Positions 51,741 to 60,496 of a stretch of DNA of 64,000 nucleotides are shown in pieces. The stretch covers positions 2,418,001 to 2,482,000 of the forward strand of contig OZ220747.1 in NCBI GenBank assembly GCA_965117015.1, in the 5' to 3' direction. The notes under the pieces were generated by a model. That model worked only from the letters and a program-made list of their open reading frames with translations. It was not told where the DNA came from and ran no database searches. The translations under genes and the position numbers were made by a program. The first letter of the stretch is position 1. The number at the start of each line of letters is the position of its first letter. The stretch comes from Aldehydirespirator sp965117015 (GTDB taxonomy: Bacteria; Actinomycetota; Acidimicrobiia; Acidimicrobiales; Aldehydirespiratoraceae).

Positions 51741-52571
51741 ATGTCCTTCCAGGCATCCACGCTCGCTCACGGCGGTCTGTCGACCGGCTACGAGGTGTCC
51801 ACGCCCGCCTACAGCGGGTCGTTCGAGTTGCTGCTGCAGCTCATCCTCCGTGAGCAGGTGGAGATCTACGACATTCCCATCGCCCGGATCACCGACGCCT
51901 TCCTGGCCGAGATCGAGCGGATGTCCGATTGCGACCTGGAGGTAGCCACCGAGTTCCTGCTGATGGCCGCAACCCTGGTCGACATGAAGGTCAAGCGCCT
52001 GCTGCCAACTGAGGCTGCAACGGACCTCGATGAAGAGCTTGAAGCCATCTCGGAGCGGGACCTGCTGCTGGCCCGCCTTCTGGAGTGCAACACGTTCCGG
52101 GATGCGTCCCAGAGGCTGCGCCGGCTGTTCGAGGAGGCGGCCCGCAGTCACCCCCGCACCATGGGCATCACCGAGGACCGCTGGCTCATGCTGGCTCCAG
52201 CCGTGTTGGAGGGAGTGTCTGGAACCGATGTCCGCACCGCCTACCTGCGGGCCGCGGCTCCCCGCGCCGCGCCGCGGGTCGACACCACCCACATCACGCC
52301 GATCTCGCTGACCGTGGGCGACGCCGTTGCCGCGTTGATCGGGGAGCTGACCAGTTCGGGGCAGGCCACCTTCCGGCGGCTCACCATCGGCATCGACGAC
52401 CGTCTCGAGCTGGTCGTGCGCTTCCTGGCGGTGCTCGAGTTGGTCAAGCAGGGACTGGCCGACGTCCAGCAGGCGACCACCTTCGGAGACATCGTCATCT
52501 CGTGGACCGGCGGCGACGATGCCGGTGTTCGCCAGGCCGCCATGGCCGGCGCGGACGCCTACGACGGTTGA
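51741..52571 (+). CDS. scpA: segregation and condensation protein A
   Basis: Kleisin subunit of the SMC-ScpAB condensin, 276 residues. N-terminal YSGSFELLLQLILREQVEIYDIPIARITDAFL matches the family pattern (usually 'FDGPLDLLLxLI'), with EFLLMAATLVDMKVKRLLP next and a winged-helix C-terminus. TAATCT lies 8 bases before ATG 51741 (leaderless). scpB follows after 8 bases. Confidence 0.93.
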   Translation: MSFQASTLAHGGLSTGYEVSTPAYSGSFELLLQLILREQVEIYDIPIARITDAFLAEIERMSDCDLEVATEFLLMAATLVDMKVKRLLPTEAATDLDEELEAISERDLLLARLLECNTFRDASQRLRRLFEEAARSHPRTMGITEDRWLMLAPAVLEGVSGTDVRTAYLRAAAPRAAPRVDTTHITPISLTVGDAVAALIGELTSSGQATFRRLTIGIDDRLELVVRFLAVLELVKQGLADVQQATTFGDIVISWTGGDDAGVRQAAMAGADAYDG

Positions 52572-52579
52572 GCCCACCG

Positions 52580-53221
52580 GTGACCAGCCCTCCGGACCAC
52601 GCGACCTCGCCGGACGACTCGATCGCGGCCGCGCTCGAAGCCGTGCTGCTGCTCGCGGACGAGCCCCTGTCGCCGCAAGTGCTGGCGGCTGTTGTCCAGA
52701 CGTCGACGGAGCAGGTGCTGGCTGCATGCGATGCGCTCGCGGCCGAGTACGAGTCGCAGGGACGCGGCTTCGTGCTGGCGCGAGTGGCGGGCGGCTACCG
52801 CTACCAGACCGCGCCCAGCCAGGACGTCTACGTGGAGCGGTTCGTGCGCGAGGGCCATGGCGGGCGGCTCTCGGCTGCCGCGCTCGAGACGTTGGCCGTC
52901 GTGGCCTACAAGCAGCCGGTCTCCCGACACCAGGTCGCCGAGATCCGGGGTGTGAACGTGGACGGCGTGATGCGGACGTTGAGACGCCGCGGCTACATCG
53001 ACGAGATCGCCCGCCTCCCGGGGCCGGGCCAGGCGGTGCTGTACGGGACGACGTCCCAGTTCCTGGAGCACCTGGGCCTCGACTCCCTCGACGAGCTGCC
53101 CCCGCTCGGCGAGTTCGTCCCGGACCCCGATGCGGTCGAGGCCATGGAGCGACGCTTGCGGGTGGTGTCCGACAGCGACGGGCCCGACCCGGACCCGGAC
53201 GGAGTCGGCCACGGCCAGTGA
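52580..53221 (+). CDS. scpB: segregation and condensation protein B
   Basis: 213 residues, two winged-helix domains: ALEAVLLLADEPLSPQVLAAVV, RLSAAALETLAVVAYKQPVSRHQVAEIRGVNVDGVMRTLRRRGYI. Binds ScpA and SMC. GTG 52580 chosen; a TTG at 52568 overlapping the scpA stop is possible. Stop overlaps the start of the pseudouridine synthase. Confidence 0.94.
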   Translation: MTSPPDHATSPDDSIAAALEAVLLLADEPLSPQVLAAVVQTSTEQVLAACDALAAEYESQGRGFVLARVAGGYRYQTAPSQDVYVERFVREGHGGRLSAAALETLAVVAYKQPVSRHQVAEIRGVNVDGVMRTLRRRGYIDEIARLPGPGQAVLYGTTSQFLEHLGLDSLDELPPLGEFVPDPDAVEAMERRLRVVSDSDGPDPDPDGVGHGQ

Positions 53222-53949
53222 CATCGGCCGACGGTGAGCGACTGCAGAAGGTTCTGGCCCGGTGCGGGTTCGGGAGTCGCCGCGCCTGCGAGTCCCTGAT
53301 CTCGGATGGACGGGTGCGAGTCGACGGCGCGGTGGCTCGGCTGGGCGCCCGCATCGACGCGGCCCGGGCGGTGGTGGAGGTCGACGGCGCGGTCGTCGGT
53401 GTGCGACCCGACCTCGTCCACTACCTGCTCAACAAGCCGCCCGGGGTCGTGACCACGGCCCACGACCCGCAGGGACGACCGGTCGTCACCGACCTGGTTC
53501 CGGCCGAGCCCCGCGTCTTCCCGGTCGGGCGCCTCGATCTGATGACTGAGGGCCTGCTGTTGCTCACCAACGACGGGGACCTCGCCCACCGGCTCGCTCA
53601 CCCGTCGTTCGGCATCGCCAAGGAGTACCTGGCCCATGTGTCGGGGGCGCCGAAGCCCGCCGCGGTGAGAGCCCTACGCCAAGGTGTGGAGCTCGACGAC
53701 GGTCCGACCCGGCCGGCCAAGGTGGCGCTGGTGGCGCCTGACGTGCTGCGCATCACCGTCCACGAGGGGCGCAATCGGCTGGTCCGCAGGATGTGCGAGG
53801 CGGTGGGCCATCCGGTGCGTCGCCTGGTGCGGACCAGGATCGGCCCCCTGGCCGACCGGCGCCTGGCTCCGGGCTGCTGGCGGTCGCTGACACCCGCCGA
53901 GACCAGGAGCCTTGAGAAGGCCGCGGCTGCACCAACATCGCACCGGTAG
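53218..53949 (+). CDS. rRNA pseudouridine synthase (RsuA/RluB family)
   Basis: 243 residues: N-terminal S4 domain (ERLQKVLARCGFGSRRACESLISDGRVRVDG) and catalytic domain with VGRLDLMTEGLLLLTNDG, where the Asp is the nucleophile, and the C-terminal EGRNRLVRRMCEAVGHPVRRLVR. Modifies a uridine in 23S (RluB-like) or 16S rRNA. GTG overlaps scpB stop; the scpA-scpB-rluB order is conserved in actinobacteria. Confidence 0.94.
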   Translation: MTSADGERLQKVLARCGFGSRRACESLISDGRVRVDGAVARLGARIDAARAVVEVDGAVVGVRPDLVHYLLNKPPGVVTTAHDPQGRPVVTDLVPAEPRVFPVGRLDLMTEGLLLLTNDGDLAHRLAHPSFGIAKEYLAHVSGAPKPAAVRALRQGVELDDGPTRPAKVALVAPDVLRITVHEGRNRLVRRMCEAVGHPVRRLVRTRIGPLADRRLAPGCWRSLTPAETRSLEKAAAAPTSHR

Positions 53950-53960
53950 CATCGCCGTCC

Positions 53961-55025
53961 ATGGCCCGAACCCGCAGCGCCATCATCGCCGGCACGGGAC
54001 TCATCGGGGGTTCGGTGGGCATGGCTCTCCGCAAAGCCGGGTGGCAGGTCACCGGTATCGAGCCCGACCCTCGGCGAGCCGCCTCGGCCGTGGCCATCGG
54101 CGCGGTGGATCGCATCGGCGAGCCGGGGCCGTGCGACCTGGCCGTCGTCGCCGCTCCGCCCTCGGTGCTGGCCCCAGTCGCCCAGCAGCTGCTCGACGCC
54201 GGCGCGTCGATCGTCACCGATGTCGGAAGCGTCAAGGCCCCGGTGTGCAGCGCGGTGAACGATCCCCGGTTCGTGGGCGGCCATCCGATGGCCGGCAGCG
54301 AGCAGGACGGCCTGGACGGCGCCCATCCCGGCCTCTTCCGGAACGCGGTATGGGTGATCACCCCGACCGCGATCACCGACGATTCGGCCCTGGCCGACGT
54401 GCGCGAGGTCGTCCTGCAGCTGGGAGCCCAGCCGATCGCGCTCTCGCCGGAGCGCCATGACGCGTTGGTGGCGGTGGTCTCCCATGTGCCGCACCTCACC
54501 GCGGCCGTGCTGATGCGAATCGCCGAGGGACGCTCGAATGAGCATCGCGCCCTGCTGAGGCTCGCGGCCGGCGGCTTCCGTGACATGACCCGGGTGGCCG
54601 CGGGCCACCCCGCCATCTGGCCCGAGATCTGCGTCGAGAACCGGACCGCCATCACCGACGTCCTCGACGAGTTGCTCGATGAACTGGTCGAGATGCGAGA
54701 CATCGTCTCCGGGGGAGATCGTGTGGAGCTGCTGGACCGGTTGGAGGCGGCCCGCGAAAGCCGGCGGAGCCTGTCCACCGGAGCACCCGAGCCCTCGCGT
54801 CTGACCGAGGTACGGATTGCCATACGCGACCGGAAGGGCGAGCTGGCCAGGATCACGACCCTCGCGGCCGACCTCGACGTGAACATCTACGACCTTGAGA
54901 TCGCGCACTCCACGGAGGGGGCTCGCGGCGTGGTGCTGGCCCTGGTCGACAGCGACGCAGCAGAGCAGTTCGCGCAGAGCCTGACCGACGCCGGGTATCG
55001 CCCGTCCCTCAACCCGCTCGGATGA
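53961..55025 (+). CDS. tyrA: prephenate dehydrogenase with ACT domain
   Basis: 354 residues. N-terminal NAD-binding GTGLIGGSVG (about 11-20), GGHPMAGSEQDG with the substrate-binding His, SHVPHLTAAVL, and a C-terminal ACT domain from about residue 283 (TEVRIAIRDRKGELARITTLAADLDVNIYDLEI) for tyrosine feedback. TAGCAT lies 8 bases before ATG 53961 (leaderless). Stop overlaps aroA start. Confidence 0.95.
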   Translation: MARTRSAIIAGTGLIGGSVGMALRKAGWQVTGIEPDPRRAASAVAIGAVDRIGEPGPCDLAVVAAPPSVLAPVAQQLLDAGASIVTDVGSVKAPVCSAVNDPRFVGGHPMAGSEQDGLDGAHPGLFRNAVWVITPTAITDDSALADVREVVLQLGAQPIALSPERHDALVAVVSHVPHLTAAVLMRIAEGRSNEHRALLRLAAGGFRDMTRVAAGHPAIWPEICVENRTAITDVLDELLDELVEMRDIVSGGDRVELLDRLEAARESRRSLSTGAPEPSRLTEVRIAIRDRKGELARITTLAADLDVNIYDLEIAHSTEGARGVVLALVDSDAAEQFAQSLTDAGYRPSLNPLG

Positions 55026-56329
55026 TGGAGAGCCTGCCCCCGTCCCTGGACATCGCCCCGCTGGAGTTCCCGCCGAACGCGACCGTGACGCTGCCGGGAT
55101 CCAAGAGCATCACCAACCGGGCTCTCATCTGCGCCGCGTTGGCTGCGGGCGAGACCACGCTCACCGGCGCTCTCTTCGCCGACGACACGGTGGCCATGGT
55201 TGAAGCAGTCAGGTCGCTGGGTGCCGGGGTGATCTGCACTCCCGAGAAGGCGGTCATGCGGATCCGCGGCACCGCAGGGGCGGTCGAAACGCCGGAGGGT
55301 GCCGTGGTGGACGCCCGGATGTCGGGCACGACGGGTCGCTTCGTAGCGCCGGTGCTGGCCCTGTCCGAGCGGTCGGTGACTCTCGACGGCCATCCGCAGT
55401 TGAGAGCCCGGCCCTTCGGCGATCTGGCCGACTCGCTGCGGCGGCTCGGTGTTCGGGTGGAGTTCCCGTCCGGCGGTGACGGCCTGCCGATCCTGATCCG
55501 AGGACCCATCCGCTCCGGTGACACGTCGGTGGCCGCCGATCGGTCCAGCCAGTTCCTCTCCGGGCTGATGCTGGCCGCACCGCTGGTTCCCGGCGGGCTG
55601 AGGATCCGCATCGCCGGGGTGGTCGTGAGCCGGTCGTATGTCGAGATGACGGCCGAGGTCATGAGGGCCTTCGGCGCGGCCGTCGAGGTCGGCGACCACG
55701 AGGTGCGCATCGCGGGGGAGGGCTACCGGTCCCTCGGGCGCTTCGAGGTGGAGCCGGATGCCTCGTCGGCCTCGTACTTCATGGCGGCGGCCGCGGTGAC
55801 CGGCGGCACGGTGCGGGTCGAGGACCTCGGCTCCGGTTCGGCCCAGGGCGACGCCCGCTTCGCCGAGGTGCTGGCGGCCATGGGGGCAGAGGTGGATCAG
55901 GACGAAGCCGGCACCCGGGTGACCGGCGGCCCCCTGCGGGGCGTGGATGTCGACCTGTCCGACATGTCCGACACCGCTCCCACCCTGGGCGTGGTGGCCG
56001 CGGTGGCCTCCACTCCCACCACGGTGCGGGGCATCGGGTTCGTGCGGGGCAAGGAGAGCGACCGGATAGCCGCCGTGGTCTCGGAACTCCGCCGGTGCGG
56101 CGTCGAGGCTCGGGAGTTGGCCGACGGGTTCGAGGTGGTGCCCCCTCCGGCTCCGGTGGGTGCTCGAGTCCGCACCTACGACGACCACCGGATCGCGATG
56201 GCGTTCTCGGTGCTGGGTCTGGTGGTGCCGGGAATGCAGATCGAGAACCCCGGGTGCGTGGCCAAGACGTTCCCCGGCTTCTACGAGGCGCTGGAGGCCC
56301 TGAGACGGCCCGGCGGAGCGCACCGATGA
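55022..56329 (+). CDS. aroA: 3-phosphoshikimate 1-carboxyvinyltransferase (EPSP synthase)
   Basis: Sixth shikimate-pathway step. 435 residues with LPGSKSITNRALICAALA, the GTTGRFVAPVLAL loop, DRSSQFLSGLMLAAP, and the late KESDRIAAVVSELRRCGVEA and YDDHRIAMAFSVLGL. Coupled to tyrA by ATGA overlap. Its stop is followed by two 35-bp repeats carrying micro-ORFs before cmk. Confidence 0.97.
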   Translation: MMESLPPSLDIAPLEFPPNATVTLPGSKSITNRALICAALAAGETTLTGALFADDTVAMVEAVRSLGAGVICTPEKAVMRIRGTAGAVETPEGAVVDARMSGTTGRFVAPVLALSERSVTLDGHPQLRARPFGDLADSLRRLGVRVEFPSGGDGLPILIRGPIRSGDTSVAADRSSQFLSGLMLAAPLVPGGLRIRIAGVVVSRSYVEMTAEVMRAFGAAVEVGDHEVRIAGEGYRSLGRFEVEPDASSASYFMAAAAVTGGTVRVEDLGSGSAQGDARFAEVLAAMGAEVDQDEAGTRVTGGPLRGVDVDLSDMSDTAPTLGVVAAVASTPTTVRGIGFVRGKESDRIAAVVSELRRCGVEARELADGFEVVPPPAPVGARVRTYDDHRIAMAFSVLGLVVPGMQIENPGCVAKTFPGFYEALEALRRPGGAHR

Positions 56330-56395
56330 GGGTCATAGCCCAGACGAGGGCCACAACCACATGAGGGTCATAGCTCAGACGAGGGTCACAACCAC
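56326..56395 (+). repeat. two 35-bp tandem repeats forming a micro-ORF chain between aroA and cmk
   Basis: Units 56326-56360 and 56361-56395, differing at two bases; the first 11 bases of a third copy are the cmk start itself. Unit 1 begins with an ATG overlapping the aroA stop (ATGA) and encodes MRVIAQTRATTT; unit 2 begins ATGA on the stop of unit 1 and encodes MRVIAQTRVTTT, whose stop overlaps the cmk ATG. Thus aroA, two 12-residue frames and cmk are linked by three 4-base overlaps. Confidence 0.92.
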
Positions 56396-57064
56396 ATGAG
56401 GGTCATCGCCATCGACGGTCCGGCCGGCTCGGGCAAGACCAGCGTCGCCCGGGCCGTGGCCGACCGGCTGGGAATGGAGTACCTCGACACCGGGGCGATG
56501 TACCGGGCGGTCACGTTCGCGGTGCTGCGAGCCGGCGGGGATCCCGCCGACAACGGCTTCAGCGCGACGGTGGCCCGCGCCATCGACCTGCGGGTCGAGC
56601 AGGACCAGGTCTTCGTCGACGGCGTGGACGCCACCGTGGAGATCCGGGGGCGGTCGGTGAACCGGGCTGTGAGCCTGGTCGCGGCCAACCCCGACGTGCG
56701 GTCCGAGATGGTGGCCCGCCAGCGCGAGTGGGTCCGCCGGTGCGGCGGGGGAGTGCTGGAGGGGCGCGACATCGGCACGGTGGTGTTCCCCGACGCCGCG
56801 GTCAAGGTCTACCTGACCGCCGACCCTGCGGTCAGGGCCTTGCGCAGGGCCCGCCAGGACGGCCTGGCCGACGCACCGAACCCGCCCGACGGCGGGCCCG
56901 AGGCCGCAGAGGTCGAGGCCGTCGCCGCCGATCTGGCCCGGCGTGACCAGATCGACTCCACCCGCCGTGCCGCTCCGCTGGCTGTGGCCTCGGACGCATT
57001 GGTGATCGACACCACCGACAAGACCTTCGACGAGACGATCGAGCAGATACTGGGGTTGCTGTGA
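56396..57064 (+). CDS. cmk: cytidylate kinase
   Basis: 222 residues; phosphorylates CMP/dCMP. P-loop GPAGSGKTS (8-16), YLDTGAMYRAV, GRDIGTVVFPDAAVKVYLTA, and LIDTTDKTFDE near the end. Start ATG 56396 is the third of three near-identical start sequences spaced 35 bp apart. Position after scpAB/rluB is as in mycobacteria; der/engA, which often follows, is replaced by plsC. Confidence 0.96.
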   Translation: MRVIAIDGPAGSGKTSVARAVADRLGMEYLDTGAMYRAVTFAVLRAGGDPADNGFSATVARAIDLRVEQDQVFVDGVDATVEIRGRSVNRAVSLVAANPDVRSEMVARQREWVRRCGGGVLEGRDIGTVVFPDAAVKVYLTADPAVRALRRARQDGLADAPNPPDGGPEAAEVEAVAADLARRDQIDSTRRAAPLAVASDALVIDTTDKTFDETIEQILGLL

Positions 57065-57102
57065 GCCCAGGCGTGCGGGAGCGCATACGGGAGTTGGTGT
57101 GA
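57061..57102 (+). other. 13-codon micro-ORF between cmk and plsC
   Basis: GTG at 57061 overlaps the cmk stop (GTGA); the frame encodes VSPGVRERIRELV and ends in TGA 57100-57102, which overlaps the plsC GTG 57099. GTGAGCC and GCGCATACGGG occur in both the micro-ORF and the first plsC codons, so it seems to be a partial duplication of the plsC start. Confidence 0.6.
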
Positions 57103-57836
57103 GCCGCAGCGCATACGGGCGCCGCCGCGGGGCCTACCCTTCGGGCGACGGCGCTTTCCACCGCAGTCACCAACCTCTGTGGGGGCGCATCCTCTACCGT
57201 GTGCTGTGGTCGATGGTTCTCGCCCTGTGCAAGGTCCTGTTCAGGCTGCGGATTGAGGGCAAGGAGAACTTCCCGCCCGGCCCGTTCATCCTGTCGCCTG
57301 TGCACCGGTCCTTCATCGACACCCCGATCGCGGGGATGGCCACCAGCAGGCGGCTGCGCTTCATGGGCAAGGAGAGCCTTTGGGAGAACAGGCCCCTGGG
57401 CGCATTCCTGTCGGTGCTGGGGGGCTTTCCGGTCGAGCGAGGAACCGCCGACCGCACCGCGCTGCGCGCTGCCACCGACGTGCTGGCACTCGGCGAGCCG
57501 CTGGTGATGTTCCCTGAGGGGACTCGACGCACGGGCGATCGGGTCCGGCGCGGCGACATGCTGGACGGGCCGGCGTTCGTCGCGGCCCGTGCCGGCGTAC
57601 CGATCGTTCCCATCGGGCTTGGCGGCACCGTCCGAGCCCTTCCAGTGGGTTCGTTCGTGCCGCGCCCCCGCCAGGTGGTCGTTGTTGTCGGCGAACCCAT
57701 CCCGCCTCCCGCCAAGGTCGACGGGCGGGTGCCGCGCCGGGCCGTGAGCGAGGCCACCGACCGCCTCTTCGTCGAGTTGGGCGACCTCTACGTGGAGGCC
57801 CGCGTGCTAGCCGGCCAGGAACCGCCCCAAGCCTGA
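57099..57836 (+). CDS. 1-acyl-sn-glycerol-3-phosphate acyltransferase family protein
   Basis: 245-residue PlsC-type enzyme: acyltransferase motif VHRSFID (His69-X4-Asp74), FMGKESLW, GGFPVERGTADR and FPEGTR (138-143), then PIVPIGLGG. One hydrophobic stretch near 33-48. Would convert lysophosphatidate to phosphatidate or acylate a related lipid. Coupled to cmk through the 13-codon frame. A cmk-plsC fusion or pair is common in bacteria. Confidence 0.92.
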   Translation: MSRSAYGRRRGAYPSGDGAFHRSHQPLWGRILYRVLWSMVLALCKVLFRLRIEGKENFPPGPFILSPVHRSFIDTPIAGMATSRRLRFMGKESLWENRPLGAFLSVLGGFPVERGTADRTALRAATDVLALGEPLVMFPEGTRRTGDRVRRGDMLDGPAFVAARAGVPIVPIGLGGTVRALPVGSFVPRPRQVVVVVGEPIPPPAKVDGRVPRRAVSEATDRLFVELGDLYVEARVLAGQEPPQA

Positions 57837-57854
57837 AGAGGCGGGCAGCCTGAA

Positions 57855-58895
57855 TCAGGCGGCCGGGGTGCTGAGCCTGTCTAGGAGATCGCTGGCGTCG
57901 ATCGTGCGGTCGTTCAAGGGCTGCCGGTCTCGGGTCCGGGATCCGAGGCTCACGGCGGCGGCCGCTTCCACGGCGGCCAGCAGGTCGCGAAGGTTGCGCG
58001 GCGGCGGGAAGTACTCGTCCTCGTCGATGACGGTCACCTCCTCGGCGGCCTGAGCCGGCGCCAGGCGCTCGATGACCTCCCTGACGAGGTCCTCGGGTGC
58101 TGAGGCTCCCGCAGTCACGCCGATGGTTCCCGAGAGGTCGGGGGGGATGTCCTCGGCGTCGTTGATCCTCAGCACCCTGCGGCAGCCCGCCTCAGCCGCC
58201 AAGTCCACCAAGGATTGAGTGTTGGACGAGTTGGCCGATCCGATGACCAGCACGGCGTCGCATTCGGGCGCGATCTCCATCAGCGCCGTCTGCCGGTTGG
58301 TGGTCGCGAAGCAGAGGTCGCTGATGCTCGGCTGCCACAGGTCGGGGAAGCGCCGGCGGGTGTGCTCCAGCACGCCTTCCCACTCACGGTGCGAGAGCGT
58401 GGTCTGGGCCAGGACGGCGACCGGTTCCTGGAACTCGGGCAGGGCAGCCACCCCCCTGGCGTTCTCCACGCGGTAGATGGCCTCAGGGGCCACGGCCATC
58501 GTTCCCACGGCCTCCTCGTGGCCCTCGTGGCCCACGTACACGATCTTGTAGCCCTTGGCGGCCCGGGTCTTGACCTCGTGGTGGACCTTGGTGACCAGGG
58601 GGCAGACGGCGTCCACGACGTAGCCGCCCCGATCGCGGGCCTCCTGCACCACCTCGGGGGCGGATCCGTGGGCCGAGAGCATGATCGCCTCTCCCGGCGG
58701 CACCTCGGAGATGTCGTCGACGAACACGACACCCGCGTCCTCGAAGCGTTTCACCACCTTCTGGTTGTGGATTATCTCGTGGTAGCAGTACACGGGCGGA
58801 TCGAAGGCCTGAATCATCCAGGTCAGCGCCTTGATCGCCATGTCCACTCCGGCGCAGAAGCCGCGCGGCGAGGCCAGTAGAACCCGATCGATCAC
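57855..58895 (-). CDS. ispH: 4-hydroxy-3-methylbut-2-enyl diphosphate reductase
   Basis: Last step of the MEP pathway, 346 residues. Fe-S ligands Cys14 (RGFCAGV), Cys98 (DAVCPLV) and Cys195 (SDLCFAT) are present, with VGHEGHEEAVG and ANSSNTQSLVDLA. GTG 58895 gives the usual short N-terminus; TAGCCT is 7 bases upstream (leaderless). A C-terminal extension of about 35 residues follows the core. Convergent with plsC. Confidence 0.96.
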   Translation of the reverse strand: MIDRVLLASPRGFCAGVDMAIKALTWMIQAFDPPVYCYHEIIHNQKVVKRFEDAGVVFVDDISEVPPGEAIMLSAHGSAPEVVQEARDRGGYVVDAVCPLVTKVHHEVKTRAAKGYKIVYVGHEGHEEAVGTMAVAPEAIYRVENARGVAALPEFQEPVAVLAQTTLSHREWEGVLEHTRRRFPDLWQPSISDLCFATTNRQTALMEIAPECDAVLVIGSANSSNTQSLVDLAAEAGCRRVLRINDAEDIPPDLSGTIGVTAGASAPEDLVREVIERLAPAQAAEEVTVIDEDEYFPPPRNLRDLLAAVEAAAAVSLGSRTRDRQPLNDRTIDASDLLDRLSTPAA

Positions 58896-59095
58896 GTTCC
58901 TCAGGCTAGTCGTTGACGCCCGCTCTTGGGGCCCGCATGTGTGGCCGACAGCGGTCGTTGGCAGTGTGGGCATTCTTGCGGCCGGCTGGTTGGGCCGAGA
59001 TGGGCGTGTATCCACCTTCTACCGTGGTTATTGCCATAGACTCTGCTTGATCTCGTCGTAGGGCATGCTGTTCGTGCGATGAGCTTCGGCAGGCC

Positions 59096-59101
59096 TATAT
59101 C
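59096..59101 (+). promoter_or_regulatory. -10 box of a leaderless HTH gene
   Basis: TATATC lies 8 bases before ATG 59110, and no ribosome-binding sequence is seen between. It belongs to the TANNN(T/C) series found before many starts here. The 214-bp gap before it (58896-59109) holds the ispH -10 and otherwise nothing I recognise. Confidence 0.45.
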
Positions 59102-59109
59102 ATCATAGA

Positions 59110-59403
59110 ATGGATCGAAAGGCAACTGTAGCCATGATCGATGAAGAACAACCCGAGCAGGCTCAGATCGAGTGGCTGGGTACGACCGCGGCGGCCAAGC
59201 GCCTCGGCATCACGACGCGAACGCTGTACCGCTTCATTGATGAGGGATACATCGCTGCCTACCGGATGGGCCGGGTGATCCGTGTCAAGGGCGAGGACGT
59301 GGATGCCTACATCGAGGCCTGCCGCATCGAGCCGGGCACCATCTCCCACCTCTATCCCGAGGTGGCGCCCCGGACCGCGGAGTCCGATTCGGCCGACGAC
59401 TAG
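59110..59403 (+). CDS. small MerR/excisionase-type helix-turn-helix protein
   Basis: 97 residues. IEWLGTTAAAKRLGITTRTLYRFIDEGYIAAYRMGRVIRVKGEDVDAYIEACR (about 20-72) is a winged HTH of the excisionase/BldC-like type that binds DNA through repeated sites. Acidic tails at both ends. ATG 59110, alternative ATG 59134. No integrase or phage gene nearby, so a cellular regulator is more likely than an excisionase. Targets unknown. Confidence 0.82.
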   Translation: MDRKATVAMIDEEQPEQAQIEWLGTTAAAKRLGITTRTLYRFIDEGYIAAYRMGRVIRVKGEDVDAYIEACRIEPGTISHLYPEVAPRTAESDSADD

Positions 59404-59421
59404 ACCCGAGCGCGGCCCGGG

Positions 59422-60492
59422 TCAGAGCCGGATCTCGTAGTACCAGTTGGTCGGGTCCAACTCGACGTCATGGCGGGTGAAGCGGGAGAACCCCGCGCCT
59501 GTGACCATCTCCTCCAGTCGGGCCGGGTACAGCCCCAGGGTCCCCAGGCCCTCGCCTCCCGGCTCTGACAGGGCGGAGGACATGCAGTAGAAGACCGACA
59601 TCGCGTACATGTAGGGCAGCACCGGGATCTTCCGGTTGGATTCCAGGTCCCCGCGCCCTTTGATGTCGGCCACCAGCCACCAGCCGTCGGCGGCCAGACT
59701 CCGGCCGGCGGCCGCGATCGCATCCTGCGGGCGCGGCAGGTCGTGCAGCACGTCGAGGGTCACGAGCAGGTCAACCGGTCCGAAGCGGTCGAGGTCGTCG
59801 AAGGTTCCCTGCTCGAAGGTCACGTTGTCGAGCCCGGCGGCTTCCGTCTCGGCCCTGGCCGCGGTGATCGCCCGTTCGGAGGGGTCGATGCCCACCACGG
59901 TCGCCTGGGGGAAACTCGACGCCAGCAGCCTGGCCGCGACACCGGCTCCGCAGCCGACGTCCACGATGCGGGCGCGGCCGGCTCGAAGCCGGTCGGTCGC
60001 TCCATCGAAGGAGGCCAGGACCGTCGGCACGAGGAAGCTCTCCTGCCGGGCCGCCGACATGGCGCACTGCATGTGGCAGGCGTGGTCGCCGTGCTCGGCC
60101 CAAGTCATGCCCACGCCGGTGCGGAATGCCTCCGCGGTGCGCTCGATCTCGTAGTGCGTCATGGGAGGCCCGAACACCCCGGGCATGAAGGACCAGTGGT
60201 CCCTGTCGGTCAGCGCCACCCGGGCCTCGGGCGTCAGCGCGAAGCGGCCGTCGTCGTGCTGCACGAGCTCGGTGGCGGCCATGCCGTGCAACCACTCTCG
60301 CACCCACCGCTCCTGGAGGCCGCATGACTCGGCCAGCTGGGTGCTCGAGCAGGGCTCGGAGTCTCGCAACGCCTCCCAGAGACCCAGGCGCGTGCCCAGG
60401 TGCATGAGGGCTGAGACCATCTCTCCCTGCTTGATCCTGAAGAGCTCCAGGATCGTCAGGGGCAGCCGGTCGGGATCGAAGGTGGTGCGCAT
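59422..60492 (-). CDS. SAM-dependent methyltransferase with N-terminal winged helix
   Basis: 356 residues: a winged-helix dimer-like region (about 10-95, SALMHLGTRLGLWEAL...LQERWVREWLHGMAATELV) and a Rossmann methyltransferase domain with the SAM loop RIVDVGCGAGVAARLL (175-190), VVGIDPSERAI and LDVLHDLPRPQDAI. Architecture resembles O-methyltransferases and RebM/UbiE-like small-molecule enzymes. ATG 60492 lies 4 bases after the stop of the MBL gene, so they are co-transcribed. Substrate unknown. Confidence 0.88.
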   Translation of the reverse strand: MRTTFDPDRLPLTILELFRIKQGEMVSALMHLGTRLGLWEALRDSEPCSSTQLAESCGLQERWVREWLHGMAATELVQHDDGRFALTPEARVALTDRDHWSFMPGVFGPPMTHYEIERTAEAFRTGVGMTWAEHGDHACHMQCAMSAARQESFLVPTVLASFDGATDRLRAGRARIVDVGCGAGVAARLLASSFPQATVVGIDPSERAITAARAETEAAGLDNVTFEQGTFDDLDRFGPVDLLVTLDVLHDLPRPQDAIAAAGRSLAADGWWLVADIKGRGDLESNRKIPVLPYMYAMSVFYCMSSALSEPGGEGLGTLGLYPARLEEMVTGAGFSRFTRHDVELDPTNWYYEIRL

Positions 60493-60496
60493 GCGG

